A stretch of DNA of 64,000 nt from Mactromeris polynyma (GCA_032209605.1 JASFXZ010000001.1:16324256-16388255), one strand, 5' to 3'; counted from the stretch's first letter, positions 32,774-44,053 are shown. The notes: a model not told the origin generated them from the letters alone. A program made the numbers and translations.

Positions 32774-32774
<1 letters not shown>

Positions 32775-32877
32775 ACTTTTGTCACTTCCAATATTAGGTT
32801 AATACAATGTATTTGAGTTTGAAAAAAAGTTTACACATTGGCAGACTATTTCATTTATTAAGAAATACATAATTTAT

Positions 32878-33118
32878 GTACCATATACGTAGGCCATTTT
32901 CATTTTATGAGTTTTTTTGGTATGTACCAAATACGTTTTGGCGAGCATAGACAAACTTATTCCAACCGAATATGGTACAATGTTTGTACCATATTCGGTC
33001 GAAAATTGTACCATATTCGGTCCGAATATGGTACATTTGTACCATATTCGGCCGAATATGGTACATTTGTACCATATTCGTTTTTGTACCAAATACGGTC
33101 CGACAAAGCACAATGAAC
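32878..33118 (-). repeat. Palindrome-rich element family E, copy 2
   Basis: Contains at least six GTACCATATTCGG or inverse motifs, including the same perfect 26-bp palindrome (33039-33064) as copy 1. It ends ACGGTCCGACAAAGCAC, the inverse of the start of copy 1. Confidence 0.85.
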
Positions 33119-33490
33119 AATGCTGCAGTTCAAGAGTTAACCACACCTCCCACCACCGAACTTTAATGGAAGGGAGATCCGAAATGAATATCGAATAGTT
33201 GTAACAACTCCATTCTTAAACATTACTCTTTGCTCCCTTTTACTCTTACTTTTTAGTAAGTATACTTTTTTAATACATTTTGGAGTTTTTTTCATCCTGT
33301 AAACATTATAAACATTTAAACCAATCACGCACCTGTTGGAAATGTATATTATTAAGAAGAAGACATATATAAGTCATTGGCTTTTGGTCTGATCCTTTTC
33401 ACTCTTACCATTGGACAAATCTTTTTTTACAAAATGCTGTATACTGTATAGAATTATTATGTTGTACATAGTAATGTAAATAAAATATAT

Positions 33491-34389
33491 TTAAGGTATT
33501 CCACCCATAACTGAAATCCTTCATTTCCATTGTATATGTATGGCTCAGTAAGCAAATATAAAAATTTTTAGAAAAATTAATATCAAAATATTATCATTTA
33601 TAATGTTTTTGAATTATAACATCCTATTCAAAATTGCTTCAAAAAGTTTTTCTAAAAACAAAGAATTGAAATAATTTTAAAAACCTGAAATTTTTCATAA
33701 AGGGAGGTAATAAAGTGATATTATATTGAAAATATAGTGAAAATGTTTAAAAGGTTATTAAAAGACCAAAAATTACCATGATTTTGTTGCACATTCAATA
33801 TTATTATGTTTTACAACAACACTTAGTTAAATTTTCTCAGAGAAATGTCCCCATCATTCTGTTCAAAATGAAATTGCGCTGTAACCGGACGGTAAAAGTT
33901 TCTGAAAGTTTGATAAATTCTGTGTTAGATAATGTAAATAATTTTTATTACAGACAATTTGATGCCCCATTGATACATCAATTTAGTTCAGGTCATCTGC
34001 TATTAACAATATTTTAATTTTAAAAGGAAATTTGCCCATTTCTTAAATGCTGTATGCATAAATGTAAGAAAACAAACATTTTCTTTGAATTTCTTGTAGG
34101 TGTTTCTTATATTACTTTAATCTACATACCTGATTAGTACAAAGATGCTTTCCTAAACAAGAAATATTACAAAATGAGAAGTGTAATGTTAATTTTCCAT
34201 TTACTGGTCATTTTTGTACGGCTAACGTTTTCAGGAAGGAAGTTTCCGAAGAAAAAAGGTCATAACTTTTTTTTTAAAAGGTAAAAATTCATGGAATTTT
34301 TAATTTGTATCCGCATTATAGTACAGATTGAATTGATACAAGTTTCATTTGCCTTTGGAGAAATGTCCATTATGGGGGAAATACCTTAA
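33491..34389. mobile_element. Possible non-autonomous inverted-repeat element, about 900 bp (family H)
   Basis: The left end TTAAGGTATTCCACCCATAA is matched at the right by the inverse of TTATGGGGGAAATACCTTAA (34370-34389) with two or three mismatches. The interior is AT-rich, and one 79-codon frame inside (33778-34017) has no recognisable motif. TTAA at both outer ends could be part of the target site or of the repeat itself. Confidence 0.6.
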
Positions 34390-34724
34390 ACGGAATAAAT
34401 AAGCACATACACCAAATTTCAGACAAACAGAAACAAATGCATAGAGACGATTCAACAAAACCCGTGACAAGGTCAACGACTGCCCCTTCATATCTAGGAG
34501 GGACGAAGGGATATAGGGAAATAACCGCCGACCAAGCCAAGTGCTTTGCAAAATGCGCCCTACGCTGGACTATTCAGTCGGTTAAATGCTAAAAAACTTG
34601 TGAACGACTTTGAAGGAATTGGCTTGTCAATATATCAGTGAATATCGAATTTGTAGTGTATGCAATGAATTTCAATGGAAAGCTTACGCGACAATTTAAC
34701 AATATATTTTCGAAATTTTATTAC

Positions 34725-34909
34725 AAATGACCGTAAAAATATATGAGCAAAAATGTCATATGTAAGCTTGTATTTTTACCTCCCCTTAGTAAATATTATT
34801 ACGCAATCGTTTGCGTAATATGCCCCGAGCGGTGCTAATATTTACTAAGGGGAGGTAAAAATACAAGCTTACATATGACATTTTTGCTCATATATTTTTA
34901 CGGCCATTT
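34725..34909. repeat. Near-perfect foldback: 73-bp arms, 39-bp loop
   Basis: The left arm 34725-34797 and right arm 34837-34909 are reverse complements with about one mismatch. The loop begins with its own small hairpin, ATTACGCAA and TTGCGTAAT. The arm contains CTCCCCTTAGTAAATATT. No coding sequence. Confidence 0.95.
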
Positions 34910-36130
34910 ATATAAGGGAGTGAAACAGATTACATTATTTATAAATGTCTAATTACCTACGATATCGTCATGACATAAAAAAGATCAGGAAAAGCAAAAC
35001 GACAAACAGACTTTGAAGTATATAAAACACACATTGAATGTGAATTATATTCGGATTAATAGCAAAAATGACAACATGGCAATCGCCATCTTTATATATA
35101 ATGTCAACAGACGACGGATTCTCGAAGAACGATTGTTTCTCGATATATATATATGTGGCTGTGACTGCGTTTTTTTTTTTGGCTAGTGGCTCAGATGACG
35201 TCATAGAGAAAACTTGACGTAAACATTGTCAATAAATTTTATTCAAATTGAGAAGTAAACTCGCTCTCTCTGATCAGAATTAACATTATTTAATTCAATT
35301 TTGATAGTGTATGATCAGTGTTTATAAACTTGCTGTGACATCATCTCGATAGTTTAACTTTAGCATGTCCTAATGCTTATTTTCTTTTCCATAGATAAAG
35401 ATAAGGAAATCTTTAACCTTAAACGTTTCCTCGGTGCCATTTAAGGATTCCCTTAGCAAATGAAAGTCTTAACTTGAAGGAAAATATTAATTTCACCTAA
35501 ATAAAAAATATGTTTGTTTTTCAAATGAAGCAAATTAAATATAGATTTAAATGAATATATGTTAAAAGACAAATCCCCTTTTCCCTTTTAACATTGATAA
35601 TGTTTATTCAATGTGAATATAATGCTCTACAGCTGGAATACTCGTAAAGCGTCTAAAACTGGGCAGAAATGAATCTAAAGACGAATTCACTCAAAGAAAT
35701 TTAACCAAAAAGAAATATAAGTTAACACGCCAAAAAAAGTTCTAGGGTCGGAGCAAAACAAAAGGGAACGACGGGAAACCTGAAACAAACATATTTTTCT
35801 TTTACGCCTTATTTCAACTTTACCGTATAATGACAATTAAATTAATTAAAAAGAATGAGTTACAAGAAATGCATTGATGCAAAGCATCCAAGGGCGCCGC
35901 AAAACTGGTGCACAGACTGAGTGTTTTGGAATAGCGTAATGGCGGGAAAATGTTTTGGAATAGTCAGTTTCTGTACTTTTAAAGTAAAGGTATTTTTTTT
36001 CATTTCCTTAGTCGTAAACATGAGAAAATCCTAACATACAGTTAGTACGTATGTTCCCAAACCCACAAATACACAGTTAATTATGGGTATGTTGCCACAT
36101 TACGGTCCATAAAACGCCATACACATGGTA
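34910..36130. other. Gene-free stretch
   Basis: AT-rich. A diverged single end of family G (TTCTAGGGTCGGAGCAAAAC to TTTTTCTTTTACGCC) lies at 35740-35810. No gene was supported. Confidence 0.5.
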
Positions 36131-36350
36131 CGGATCCGTAGTCCAGTGGTAACGCGCTGGACTAGTAATCCCCGCTCCATCACTGACAGTACTAACAGTC
36201 TTTCGGATGAGACCCGTGTATGATGCTTTACATCGAGCACGTAAAAGAACCTGCTTCTGGAACTGGGGCATCTCCTGTATCATGCACTATCCTCCAAAAA
36301 TATAAAAATGACGGAGGCGACGATAAATAAACGCAAGTACAAAAAAAAAA
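36131..36350 (+). mobile_element. tRNA-derived SINE (family S1), internally deleted
   Basis: Starts CGGATCCGTAGTCCAGTGGT and shares GATGCTTTACATCGAGCACG and GGGGCATCTCCTGTATCATG with the full copy at 42310-42556. About 20 bp including the B-box is missing between GTAATCC and CCGCTCC. It ends in GATAAATAAACGCAAGTAC and an A-rich tail. Confidence 0.85.
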
Positions 36351-36666
36351 ACAAAAAAAAAACATGGCACGATGTATTTTCAAAACGCCACATTTGAAAA
36401 CTACGCTACATAACCTCATTTCAAAAACATTTTTTATAGAGGCAAACACTTATTGTTCTCGTGTCAACAATTTTGAATTGTGATTTCTGCGCCCAATATG
36501 CCATTTTTCTGCGCTCACAGCCATATAACTACAACCAATTTTAGAGAATTTTATATTTTATCATGAATTTATAATGATCTTTTGATATTCTCCTTTTGTA
36601 TAAAGCTATAAACATTTTTGAATCAATAGAATTAGTTAATTTTTTTAAATATCATGAGATGAAGTA

Positions 36667-36797
36667 TATAAATAGAGGATCTTACATGAGTGCTTATTTG
36701 TTATTGGTTTTATGAAACGAGTCGAGTGAAATAATATGACGCGAGGCTCTTTCATAAAAACAATAACAAATAAGCACTCATGTAAGATTATATTTAT
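36667..36797. repeat. Foldback element, about 48-bp arms
   Basis: The left arm contains CTTACATGAGTGCTTATTTG and the right arm its inverse, CAAATAAGCACTCATGTAAG. The loop is about 32 bp and includes GAGTCGAGTGAAATAATATG. Its style matches the palindrome at 17697-17806. Confidence 0.9.
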
Positions 36798-36829
36798 CAC
36801 ATAACACCATAAATAGATTGTTTTCAATC

Positions 36830-37640
36830 TTTAAATAGACAGATCTTTCTTCGTCCTCATATACACAGTGACCGAAGTTCACCCCGAAGTTCTAATGCAT
36901 ACTTCCACTGTAAAAAGTAGTCCCTATCAATAACCTTTTGATTTTATACAAAAGTAGCAACAATTAAGGCACTTATAACATTTCATTTATCGAGATTTAT
37001 TCTCTTTCAACAATATTTTTAATAAATGCCGAAATTCAGAGCAATTGTAAACAATATGCTGTCATTTAAAGTGACGTCACACTGGTCATTTATGACGTCA
37101 TAAGTGACGTCACACTGGCTATTTATGTAACTAGTTACATATGATATTTATGTCACTGTTTTATGCCACTCCTGGAGTGCAAATTATGTGATAATATATC
37201 CTCAAGCAACCAGTTTTCGACCACAACCTGTTTTCGACCGGAACCGAAAAATAGCTAGAACCAAAACATCCGGTATGCGCGCACAAATGTGTTTACATTG
37301 GACGCACAACTGTCAAAATACGTGAACTGATAAACTGAGGTAAAGCATTTGCTTCTTCGTAAAAAAGTGTAAAAAAACATGTATTTTACTATTACCAAAC
37401 AATTGCGTTAATAAAAGCCCTTTTTTACAAAAAAACGGCAACAAAATCAAGTTGTTTTTGTTTCGTCTGTCAATATGCACATTCCAGGGCCCAAAAAACA
37501 TTCCGTACTATACTATAAGTACAGTACACTTCAAAAATATTGTACCAAAAAATGTTAGTGTATAATCAACAAATCCTCAATAATTACTAATTTGGATTTA
37601 ATTAGTTCAGTATCAAGTGACTGTCCTTCATCTATTTACA
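36830..37640. other. Gene-free stretch with TGACGTCA cluster
   Basis: Three copies of GTGACGTCA or TGACGTCAT occur at 37071-37115 within two similar CACACTGGxxATTTATG units. Otherwise nothing is recognised. Confidence 0.5.
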
Positions 37641-37647
37641 GACCTGT

Positions 37648-39010
37648 GTGACAGCTAGGGACTACAGAGACTATGACTCAGAGGATTTAACCAGGGCGTT
37701 TGATGCTGTAAAAAATGGGTTATCAATCAGAAAAGCCTCACTGACTTATAATATACCCAAAACAACATTAATTGATATAATTAATGGCAAAGTGAGTGTG
37801 GATGTTGTAAAATCAGGGCCTAACCCTATGTTTTCGCTAGAACAGGAGGCTCTTCTTGCTAAACACATTGAGACAATGGCAGAGGTCGGCTATGGCTATA
37901 GTAGACAAGAGACTATAAATTCAGCCTCTGATTATGCAATGAGGAGGCAGTGACACCTATTTTGATCATCTCCACAACATTCTAACTAAGTATGATCTTT
38001 TTGCCAAGCCACACTTGTTGTACAACATAGATGAGAAAGGCCTCCATACAGACCATAAACCTCCAAAAAATATTTCTGGTAAATTTTCTAAGGCACAAGC
38101 AGTTACCTCTGGAAGGTCTAAAACAGTAACAGTTATTGGTTGTGTGAATGCAATTGGCCAGCAGATTCCACTATACTATGTTTTTGCTGGTGCCAGAATT
38201 ATTGAATCTCTATTGGGTGGCGCTACACCTGGGACCTCCGGCACTGTTTCACCAACAGGATGGTCCAACACCGATATATTCACCAGATATATGCAGGAAC
38301 ACTTACTGAAATACTTGCCACCAAGATCGCCCGTTGAACCAGTGTTGGTCCTGTATGATGGGCATAAAAGCCATGTGTCCCTTTGTCTTATTGAATGGAC
38401 AAAATCTGAAAATGTTATTCTGTTTGTTCTGCCACCCCACTGTAGCCATATCTTGCAGCCCCTAGATGTAAGTTGCTTCGGGCCCTTTGAAATGGCATGG
38501 AATTCACCATGTCATTCGTACATGCGAGAGTCTGGTGGTTGTTCAGTGACTAGGTATGATGTATGTCGTATTGCTAGCAATGTATATTTTGCCACTTTAT
38601 CTCCTGATAACGTTCAGTCAGCGTTCAAAAAGTGTGGTATATTCCCATTCAAAAGATATGTAGTTTCTGATATTCAATTGGCACCCGCAACTTCATTTAC
38701 TAGAGATTTCGATTCTGAAAAGTCTGCATCGCCTCCTCATACTGAATCTGCTGAAAATGTTCTGCACGAGAGAGGTGGTAAAATATTGCAAAATGTGCAA
38801 AAGGCTGCTAAGAAGAGAAATACTTTAAGTAAAGTAGTCGGTGGTAGAGCCATAACTGAAGATGCCATTATACAGCAGATTAAGTCTCATAATGAAAAGT
38901 ATGCCCCCAAGGTAAAAATTCCAAAAACTTCTGAAAAGGAAAATGTACACAACCCTTGTACTTCTGGTGTTACTGTATCTAAATCTAAAGCAGGTATTAC
39001 AAAAAGCTAG
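37648..39010 (+). pseudogene. Pogo/Tigger-type (DDE_1) transposase, internally deleted
   Basis: The first frame (37648-37953) starts with a pipsqueak-type helix-turn-helix: RAFDAVKNGLSIRKASLTYN and then IPKTTLIDIINGK. It continues as far as ASDYAMRRQ. The second frame, open from about 37953 and continuing to 39010, holds the catalytic DDE_1 domain: YNIDEKGL (first Asp), LVLYDGHKSH (second Asp) and PPHCSHILQPLD (third acid region), with a Lys/Ser-rich tail. Compared with the family, roughly 80 residues are missing at the junction, including most of the CENP-B/Tc5-type second DNA-binding domain, and the frame shifts there. Pogo-type enzymes cut and paste at TA sites. This copy could not bind normally. 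Related intact host genes are often mislabelled in databases. Confidence 0.85.
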
Positions 39011-39535
39011 ATTTTCGAAATATGTCCGTTTAATAAATTATCAAATAAAATATAAATCATACTCACGTGTGTAGAAGTAAACACAAGTCACAGCTGCACC
39101 ACGGAAGTGTCGACAGCTCATTTTCTTTGCACCACCGATAAGTGGTGGAGCTGGCGTTTAGTAGCCGTGCTTTTGCTGTATATAAATTGTGAAGATTCCT
39201 GATTGCGGCAATACTTCGGTTCAGTAATAAACTATAGGTTTGGTAGTACTATCGCTATTCATAACTTAACGTCCGGTTACGATGTAAATTGATTAACGGG
39301 TATGTACACGAATTATTCAGGAATGCCAGTTAAATACTCGCGCGCTGCATTCTACGGGAAGTAATTATTGCATTGACATTGCGAAAAACTCTGAAATTAT
39401 TGTCTCCCTTACCGTAACTTATAAAACATATGCAACAATTTGTCTTCTGCCGATAACTAAAAATCGATAATCGGCTATATAGAAATAAGAAGGGACGTTT
39501 AACAAATTAGGGAATAACTTTCTTATTTATTAACA
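39011..39535. other. Gene-free stretch
   Basis: Flank of the pogo-type remnant. No terminal repeat was identified by eye. Confidence 0.45.
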
Positions 39536-39860
39536 TATTTCAAGTTCGCATTCAGATTTGGAAAGAACAAAATCTTAGGATTTCAAATATATAAAAATAA
39601 ATAATGAGAGACAGAATTTAGGTGGGGGAATTCATACAAACATAGAGTGACCCTATATTCCTATTGAATACAAAGTCGGTAATTTCACTGAAAAATCCAT
39701 CAAATTTTGTTGTTTAATTAGCTATAACTTTTTCCCTTTAAAACTTTTTTGAGGTTCGCATTCACTTTCATATAAAATATACATTTTTTGAAACAATGAT
39801 GTTTTTAAATGTGAAATTGAAAAAAAATTAGGCGGGGGAATTAATACTTTTGTCAAACCA
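39530..39860. repeat. Two diverged direct repeats with GGGGGAATT
   Basis: AAGTTCGCATTCAGATTTGG ... TTAGGTGGGGGAATTCATAC (39541-39638) and GAGGTTCGCATTCACTTTCA ... TTAGGCGGGGGAATTAATAC (39751-39848) are about 100 bp each and roughly 210 bp apart. Confidence 0.65.
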
Positions 39861-41160
39861 CCTGTAATTATTTTATATGTTCGGTTTAGTCCGTTAAACA
39901 GTAGCGGAAACTAACGGAAACTAACGAAGTTAATCGGGTTTGCGGTCCGTTTATGTTTTTATAGCACGGCAATAAAACTCCCTTCAGTGCGGATTATAGA
40001 AATCTTGACAATGAATGATTGAAGTTATAAAGCCTTTCGAACAGGTTCAGGGTAATAATAGAAATACTGTTGAATTATATTATAAATTGTTATTATCCTG
40101 AATTACATGTTATCTTAAAAGGTCTTGAAATTGAAAAAAAAAAACTTGGTAATAATTACTAATTTGTGTATTAGTCATTTGTATCAGCTAAAGAATGTAT
40201 ATGTATGAAATTTATTTTATTGCCAAAAGGGATTTCTTCTCACTTTGTCAAGTTTTGAAATTTCACACCAAAATAATTATTGTCACACCTGTACCTTAAT
40301 AAAAGAAGAACAAATGTAAGTATTAATTTAAGACAGTCATTATCAAAAAGCTTTTAGTATATTTAGCGAAAGTGGTCATATGCACATTTTACTAGAAGTA
40401 ATATTTTATATCACGGACCTATATACCATATAGGTCCGTGTTTATATGTACATTTGTATTTATTCAGGAAAAGTTCGTATATACTTTATATGACTCTCTA
40501 ATGCACTTAGTAAAATATTAAAGTGTCGGGAATAGTTACTTGAAGTTACTTTTTTACGGTATGCTGTTATGTAATTGTACCATATATAGTCATCTATATG
40601 CGTGACTATGCAGTCAGAGATTCGATGCTATCAAGGAATATAATGATTACGTTCTATAGTTTCAGCATTTTATACACATACCATTAACTATTATACATGT
40701 ATAAACGTGATACTTTTTAAAGCTATATGATGTTTTCATGTTTCGCTATAGTATTATTTATTAATTTTTAACGATGATAAATGTTGAAATACAATTACAT
40801 TATAAATATGTACTTTAAAAATGACAAGGTTGTTAATACGTATACTATTCGGCTTAAACCCATGCACGGTCTATTTGGCACATATATTGCCGCAATTTCA
40901 TAGACGACAATAGTTAAAGGTGTTAAAGTTAATCCGTAATTATCAATGCCTCGGGCTTATAAGAACGATGGTCAAAGTTTCAAGGGTCATTAAACAAGGA
41001 TAATTAGCGCATAGTACTGCAGTAAGATATTTACCCCAAAGCAAAATGATAAATGGAAATGCTAAAATAATAAAATGTTTGTATCAAGACTAGGAAGTTA
41101 AATCCAGTTTTCAAAAAGAACATATAATAAAGACAATAGTGACTATTGGGAAAGTAGAAT
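39861..41160. other. Gene-free stretch with one perfect hairpin
   Basis: At 40412-40440 CACGGACCTATAT and its inverse flank a 3-bp loop. No gene was recognised. Confidence 0.6.
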
Positions 41161-41164
41161 TTAC

Positions 41165-41368
41165 ATGTCAAGATCGGCCAAAAAACTTAGAATAAATAGG
41201 GAAATTGAAATCGCGCATGAAAATCACCAACAAGAAATATGTTCTAGTGTAAACTTCGACGACATGACCGAACAGGAAATTAAGATTTTATTGAAAAAGA
41301 AGGGAGCCAGCACAAAATTAAGAAAGAAAGAAAAATTAATTGATTTACTGAAGAGCGTTATGAATTAA
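41165..41368 (+). CDS. Small SAP-like protein or exon, 67 codons
   Basis: ATG to stop, charged and lysine-rich. Residues about 32-66 (FDDMTEQEIKILLKKKGAST followed by KLRKKEKLIDLLKSV) fit the SAP motif, a two-helix DNA-binding fold with the pattern xxLKxxLxxxGxSxxGxKxxLIxRL. The N-terminal 30 residues are basic. SAP domains are often found in nucleases and transposon proteins, and the decayed YqaJ-type nuclease lies 2.3 kb downstream on the same strand. It could therefore be a first exon of that gene, but no donor or connecting exon was found. It may also be a chance frame. Confidence 0.4.
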   Translation: MSRSAKKLRINREIEIAHENHQQEICSSVNFDDMTEQEIKILLKKKGASTKLRKKEKLIDLLKSVMN

Positions 41369-42305
41369 AATTAAAAGTGGAATAAACTTAAATATGCAGG
41401 AGTAGGGAAGTTAAATATATAACGTCACACTTTAATATGAGTTTGTGTGGGCCGTAAAATATAAATGTATATTGATAGTCATTAAAATATGTGTACAAGC
41501 GTTTGCTATATATTAAATAATAGAGACATATTATGTTTGAAATCTGAGATATAAGATAGGTATATATAGTCTCTGTTGAAATGTATAAAAATACTCTTCT
41601 GTTTTCTTATGTATAAATATCCCGCTAAAACCACTATAACTTAAAACACGGTAGGCCTAATACTATTGCTAATCCGGTGTTTATGACTCTGGGGTTTTAT
41701 GACCCTCATTAATGACTTACGATTTGCGTCGGTGATCTTCCGGAAATTGCCGAAAGATACGGAACAGTAGCGATCGATTGCTTCCATTATCGATTAAATT
41801 TATCGGGTATTATGTGAGAAGACAGATTGTTGGATATGCAACGGCTCCTATTCAGATACTTTACTCCACTCACACTCGCTGATATAATTCGGTTATTATT
41901 CAACGGGCCGTGTGTATTAAGTCTGACTCTGAGCTAACTAGAACGTGGAGTTCACAGAATTTCTTGAGTGAAGGATTCGGCCATTTGACATTGACTCCAA
42001 CTAGTCTACTATCGACTGTTGTTTGTGAATACCGAATATTTATAGTAAGTTCTGCGTTTTTGAAGACATTATACAACGATATGCTCATCTTGGTTAATAT
42101 AATGCTAACCTATATTTATGTTGTTACTATTTCCTATTTTACGGAATTCTCATTCTGACGAATATTGTAGTGAATAGTTTGAGTTGGTCATGACAACTCT
42201 GAAAATTCAGATTTCGTAGTACAATAACAAATGGATTGACGCAAATGACATCCGTTATATGAAACAGTACAATATAAATAGAATAACGCAAATGACTTTA
42301 ATTAT
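41369..42305. other. Gene-free stretch
   Basis: AT-rich with nothing recognised. Short frames at 41900-42158 lack any motif. Confidence 0.5.
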
Positions 42306-42309
42306 TCGT

Positions 42310-42556
42310 ATCGGATCTGTAGTCCAGTGGTAACGCGCTGGACTTGTAATCCAGGGATCGCAGGTTCGATTCCCCGCTCCATCACTGACCGTACTAACAG
42401 TCTTTCGGGCGAGACTTTAAAATCCGAGGTCCCGTGCAAGATGCTTTACATCGAGCACGTAAAAGAACCAGGAATGCTTCTGGAACAGGGGCATCTCCTG
42501 TATCATGCATTATCCTCCAACATGGGAAACCGGTGGCGACGATAAATAAACGCAAA
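42310..42556 (+). mobile_element. tRNA-derived SINE (family S1), full-length-looking copy
   Basis: The head GGATCTGTAGTCCAGTGGTA (A-box), an anticodon-like arm CTGGACTTGTAATCCAG and GGTTCGATTCC (B-box) lie within the first 75 bp. The body carries AACAGTCTTTCGGGCGAGAC, CCGAGGTCCCGTGCAAGATG and CATCGAGCACGTAAAAGAAC. The 3' end is GATAAATAAACGCAAACAC. RNA polymerase III would use the internal A and B boxes, and mobility would depend on a partner LINE. Confidence 0.9.
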
Positions 42557-42639
42557 CACAGTTACATTAATTATACAAAACAGAAGGCAATAGATAACTT
42601 TTATCATTAGTGTCTATATTAATGTAAATACATTGCAAC

Positions 42640-42812
42640 CTCAATAATACATAACAATAAGACCACCATTGGTACCCTAGAAAACTCGGTAATATTATTG
42701 AGGTGGTCTTAATATTGTGATATAATAAAGAGCAACACGGTAAAAAATGAACTGTGTTCCTAATTTTGAGATGGTTTTATTATACAGGTGGTTTTTAAGT
42801 GAGGTTTTTATG
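42640..42812 (+). mobile_element. MITE family D, diverged copy
   Basis: From CAACCTCAATAATACATAAC to GTTTTTAAGTGAGGTTTTTA, with the internal ATTATTGAGGTGGTCTTAAT of the family. The terminal TACAGT is mutated at both ends. Confidence 0.75.
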
Positions 42813-42814
42813 TC

Positions 42815-43655
42815 CTTGCATTGTTTTAAAAAATTGTGTTACAACTATGCACGCCGAATACGTCCACAATGTTAACGATTCTTCGCTTCAAGTCCCTTTG
42901 CATTCATTTTACGACGGAATATTGTCCTTTTGACCAAACATGAAAGTTGGTCTGTATATCAAAACAAAGATGGCGATTTCACGAAATAGGCTCAGTTGGA
43001 TTTATTTTTTTTGATTTTATATAATACAAGTCGTTAACCTTACCATTATTGTTTTGTATTATTGCATTAAACTATTGTCCACATTTGTGTCTAAAATTAC
43101 CTTGAATATTTCCTGAGATTTAAATTGTCTGTGGTACTAATAAACACGGATTGGATTCTTTAATAAAGCCATTATTGCTTTGCAAGTTCATACAGATTAC
43201 CTTTACACCAAATAACTATGTTCATAATAAGATGAATGAGGTAATAAGAACAGGCTTAGTGTATCAGAATCTAACCAATATTGCCTCTGATACAAGTATA
43301 CACAATCGACTACAATAAAATAACTTATAATGGAAATTCATGACGGTTTATGTAAATTATGAGGAAACGAAAATAGAAAATAGAAAAGACTAATCAACTA
43401 GACAAATAATATAATGAAAAAAACTTAAGTTTATTCAACAGTTTAAAACGGAATACAGAAAGGAATGAGAAAGTAAATGTATGTAATATTTAAAGAGAAA
43501 AATTGAATATTTAAGCCATGCACAATCGGACATCAGACTATAATATATTTGTTGTAAATATGATAGATAATTAGCTAAGTTGATAAAATAGTGATGATTC
43601 TGCAATTACCGTAGTTATTCTTTTGTTACAGAGTGATCAGCAGCAAACCAGTAGT
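42815..43655. other. Gene-free stretch upstream of the YqaJ fragment
   Basis: AT-rich. An acceptor-like TTTTGTTACAG ends at 43632, but the frame of the nuclease fragment has a stop just after it (43650 area), so the splice structure is uncertain. Confidence 0.45.
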
Positions 43656-43657
43656 AT

Positions 43658-44053
43658 ATTGAAGATGCTATCATTGACAGAAGAAAAGCTGCAGCAGAGT
43701 ATGCCAGGAGTGTTGACAGACAAGTCAACTTGTATTCATATGGCGTCTTAGTATGGTGCCCTTGGTTGGCAGCCACATCTGCTCGTAAAGTCTACAATCC
43801 TAAGATGGTGCCTATGTTTGGCCTTCTAGAAATGAAGTGCCCGCAAGTTTCAAGCGTTCTAGAGGCCAAATACCTGCAGAAATATGAAACCGGACAACTA
43901 AGACTGAATAGGAACCATTCCTATTACTATCAGGTCCTAACACAGCTAGCTTTCACCGGATTTGAATGGTGCGATTTCTTTGCATGGTGTCAATCGGATT
44001 ACCACAGAGAAACAATTGATTTTAATGAACATATATGGAACACCATCAAATAA
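43658..44053 (+). pseudogene. YqaJ-type (lambda-exonuclease-like) nuclease, C-terminal fragment of an ISL2EU-like transposon
   Basis: About 130 codons open from a stop near 43650 to TAA at 44053. The order of motifs fits the C-terminal half of a YqaJ-domain nuclease: an LYSYGVLVWCPWL-like segment, GLLEMKCP (the Glu-x-Lys of the PD-(D/E)XK active site at about 43829), YLQKYETGQLRLNRNHSYYY, then QVLTQLAFTGFEWCDFFAWC. The N-terminal half, with the first conserved acid and any zinc-finger region, is not visible in an adjoining open frame, so this is a remnant or a last exon. It runs toward the DDE_4-type transposase on the opposite strand, with only 95 bp between the stops. The link to ISL2EU elements, which I recall as coding for a YqaJ-type nuclease next to their transposase, is from family knowledge and is not proved here. 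Confidence 0.75.

Noticed and set aside
33778..34017. 79-codon plus frame inside inverted-repeat element H
   Set aside because: No resemblance to a transposase and no conserved motif.
37071..37115. TGACGTCA sites as a CRE-driven promoter
   Set aside because: The sites are part of a short duplicated unit and similar sites occur in other repeats. There is no nearby start or exon.
42310..42385. Functional threonine tRNA gene (TGT anticodon-like loop)
   Set aside because: The head is tRNA-like but is followed by a long conserved body shared with the copy at 36131, so it is a SINE.
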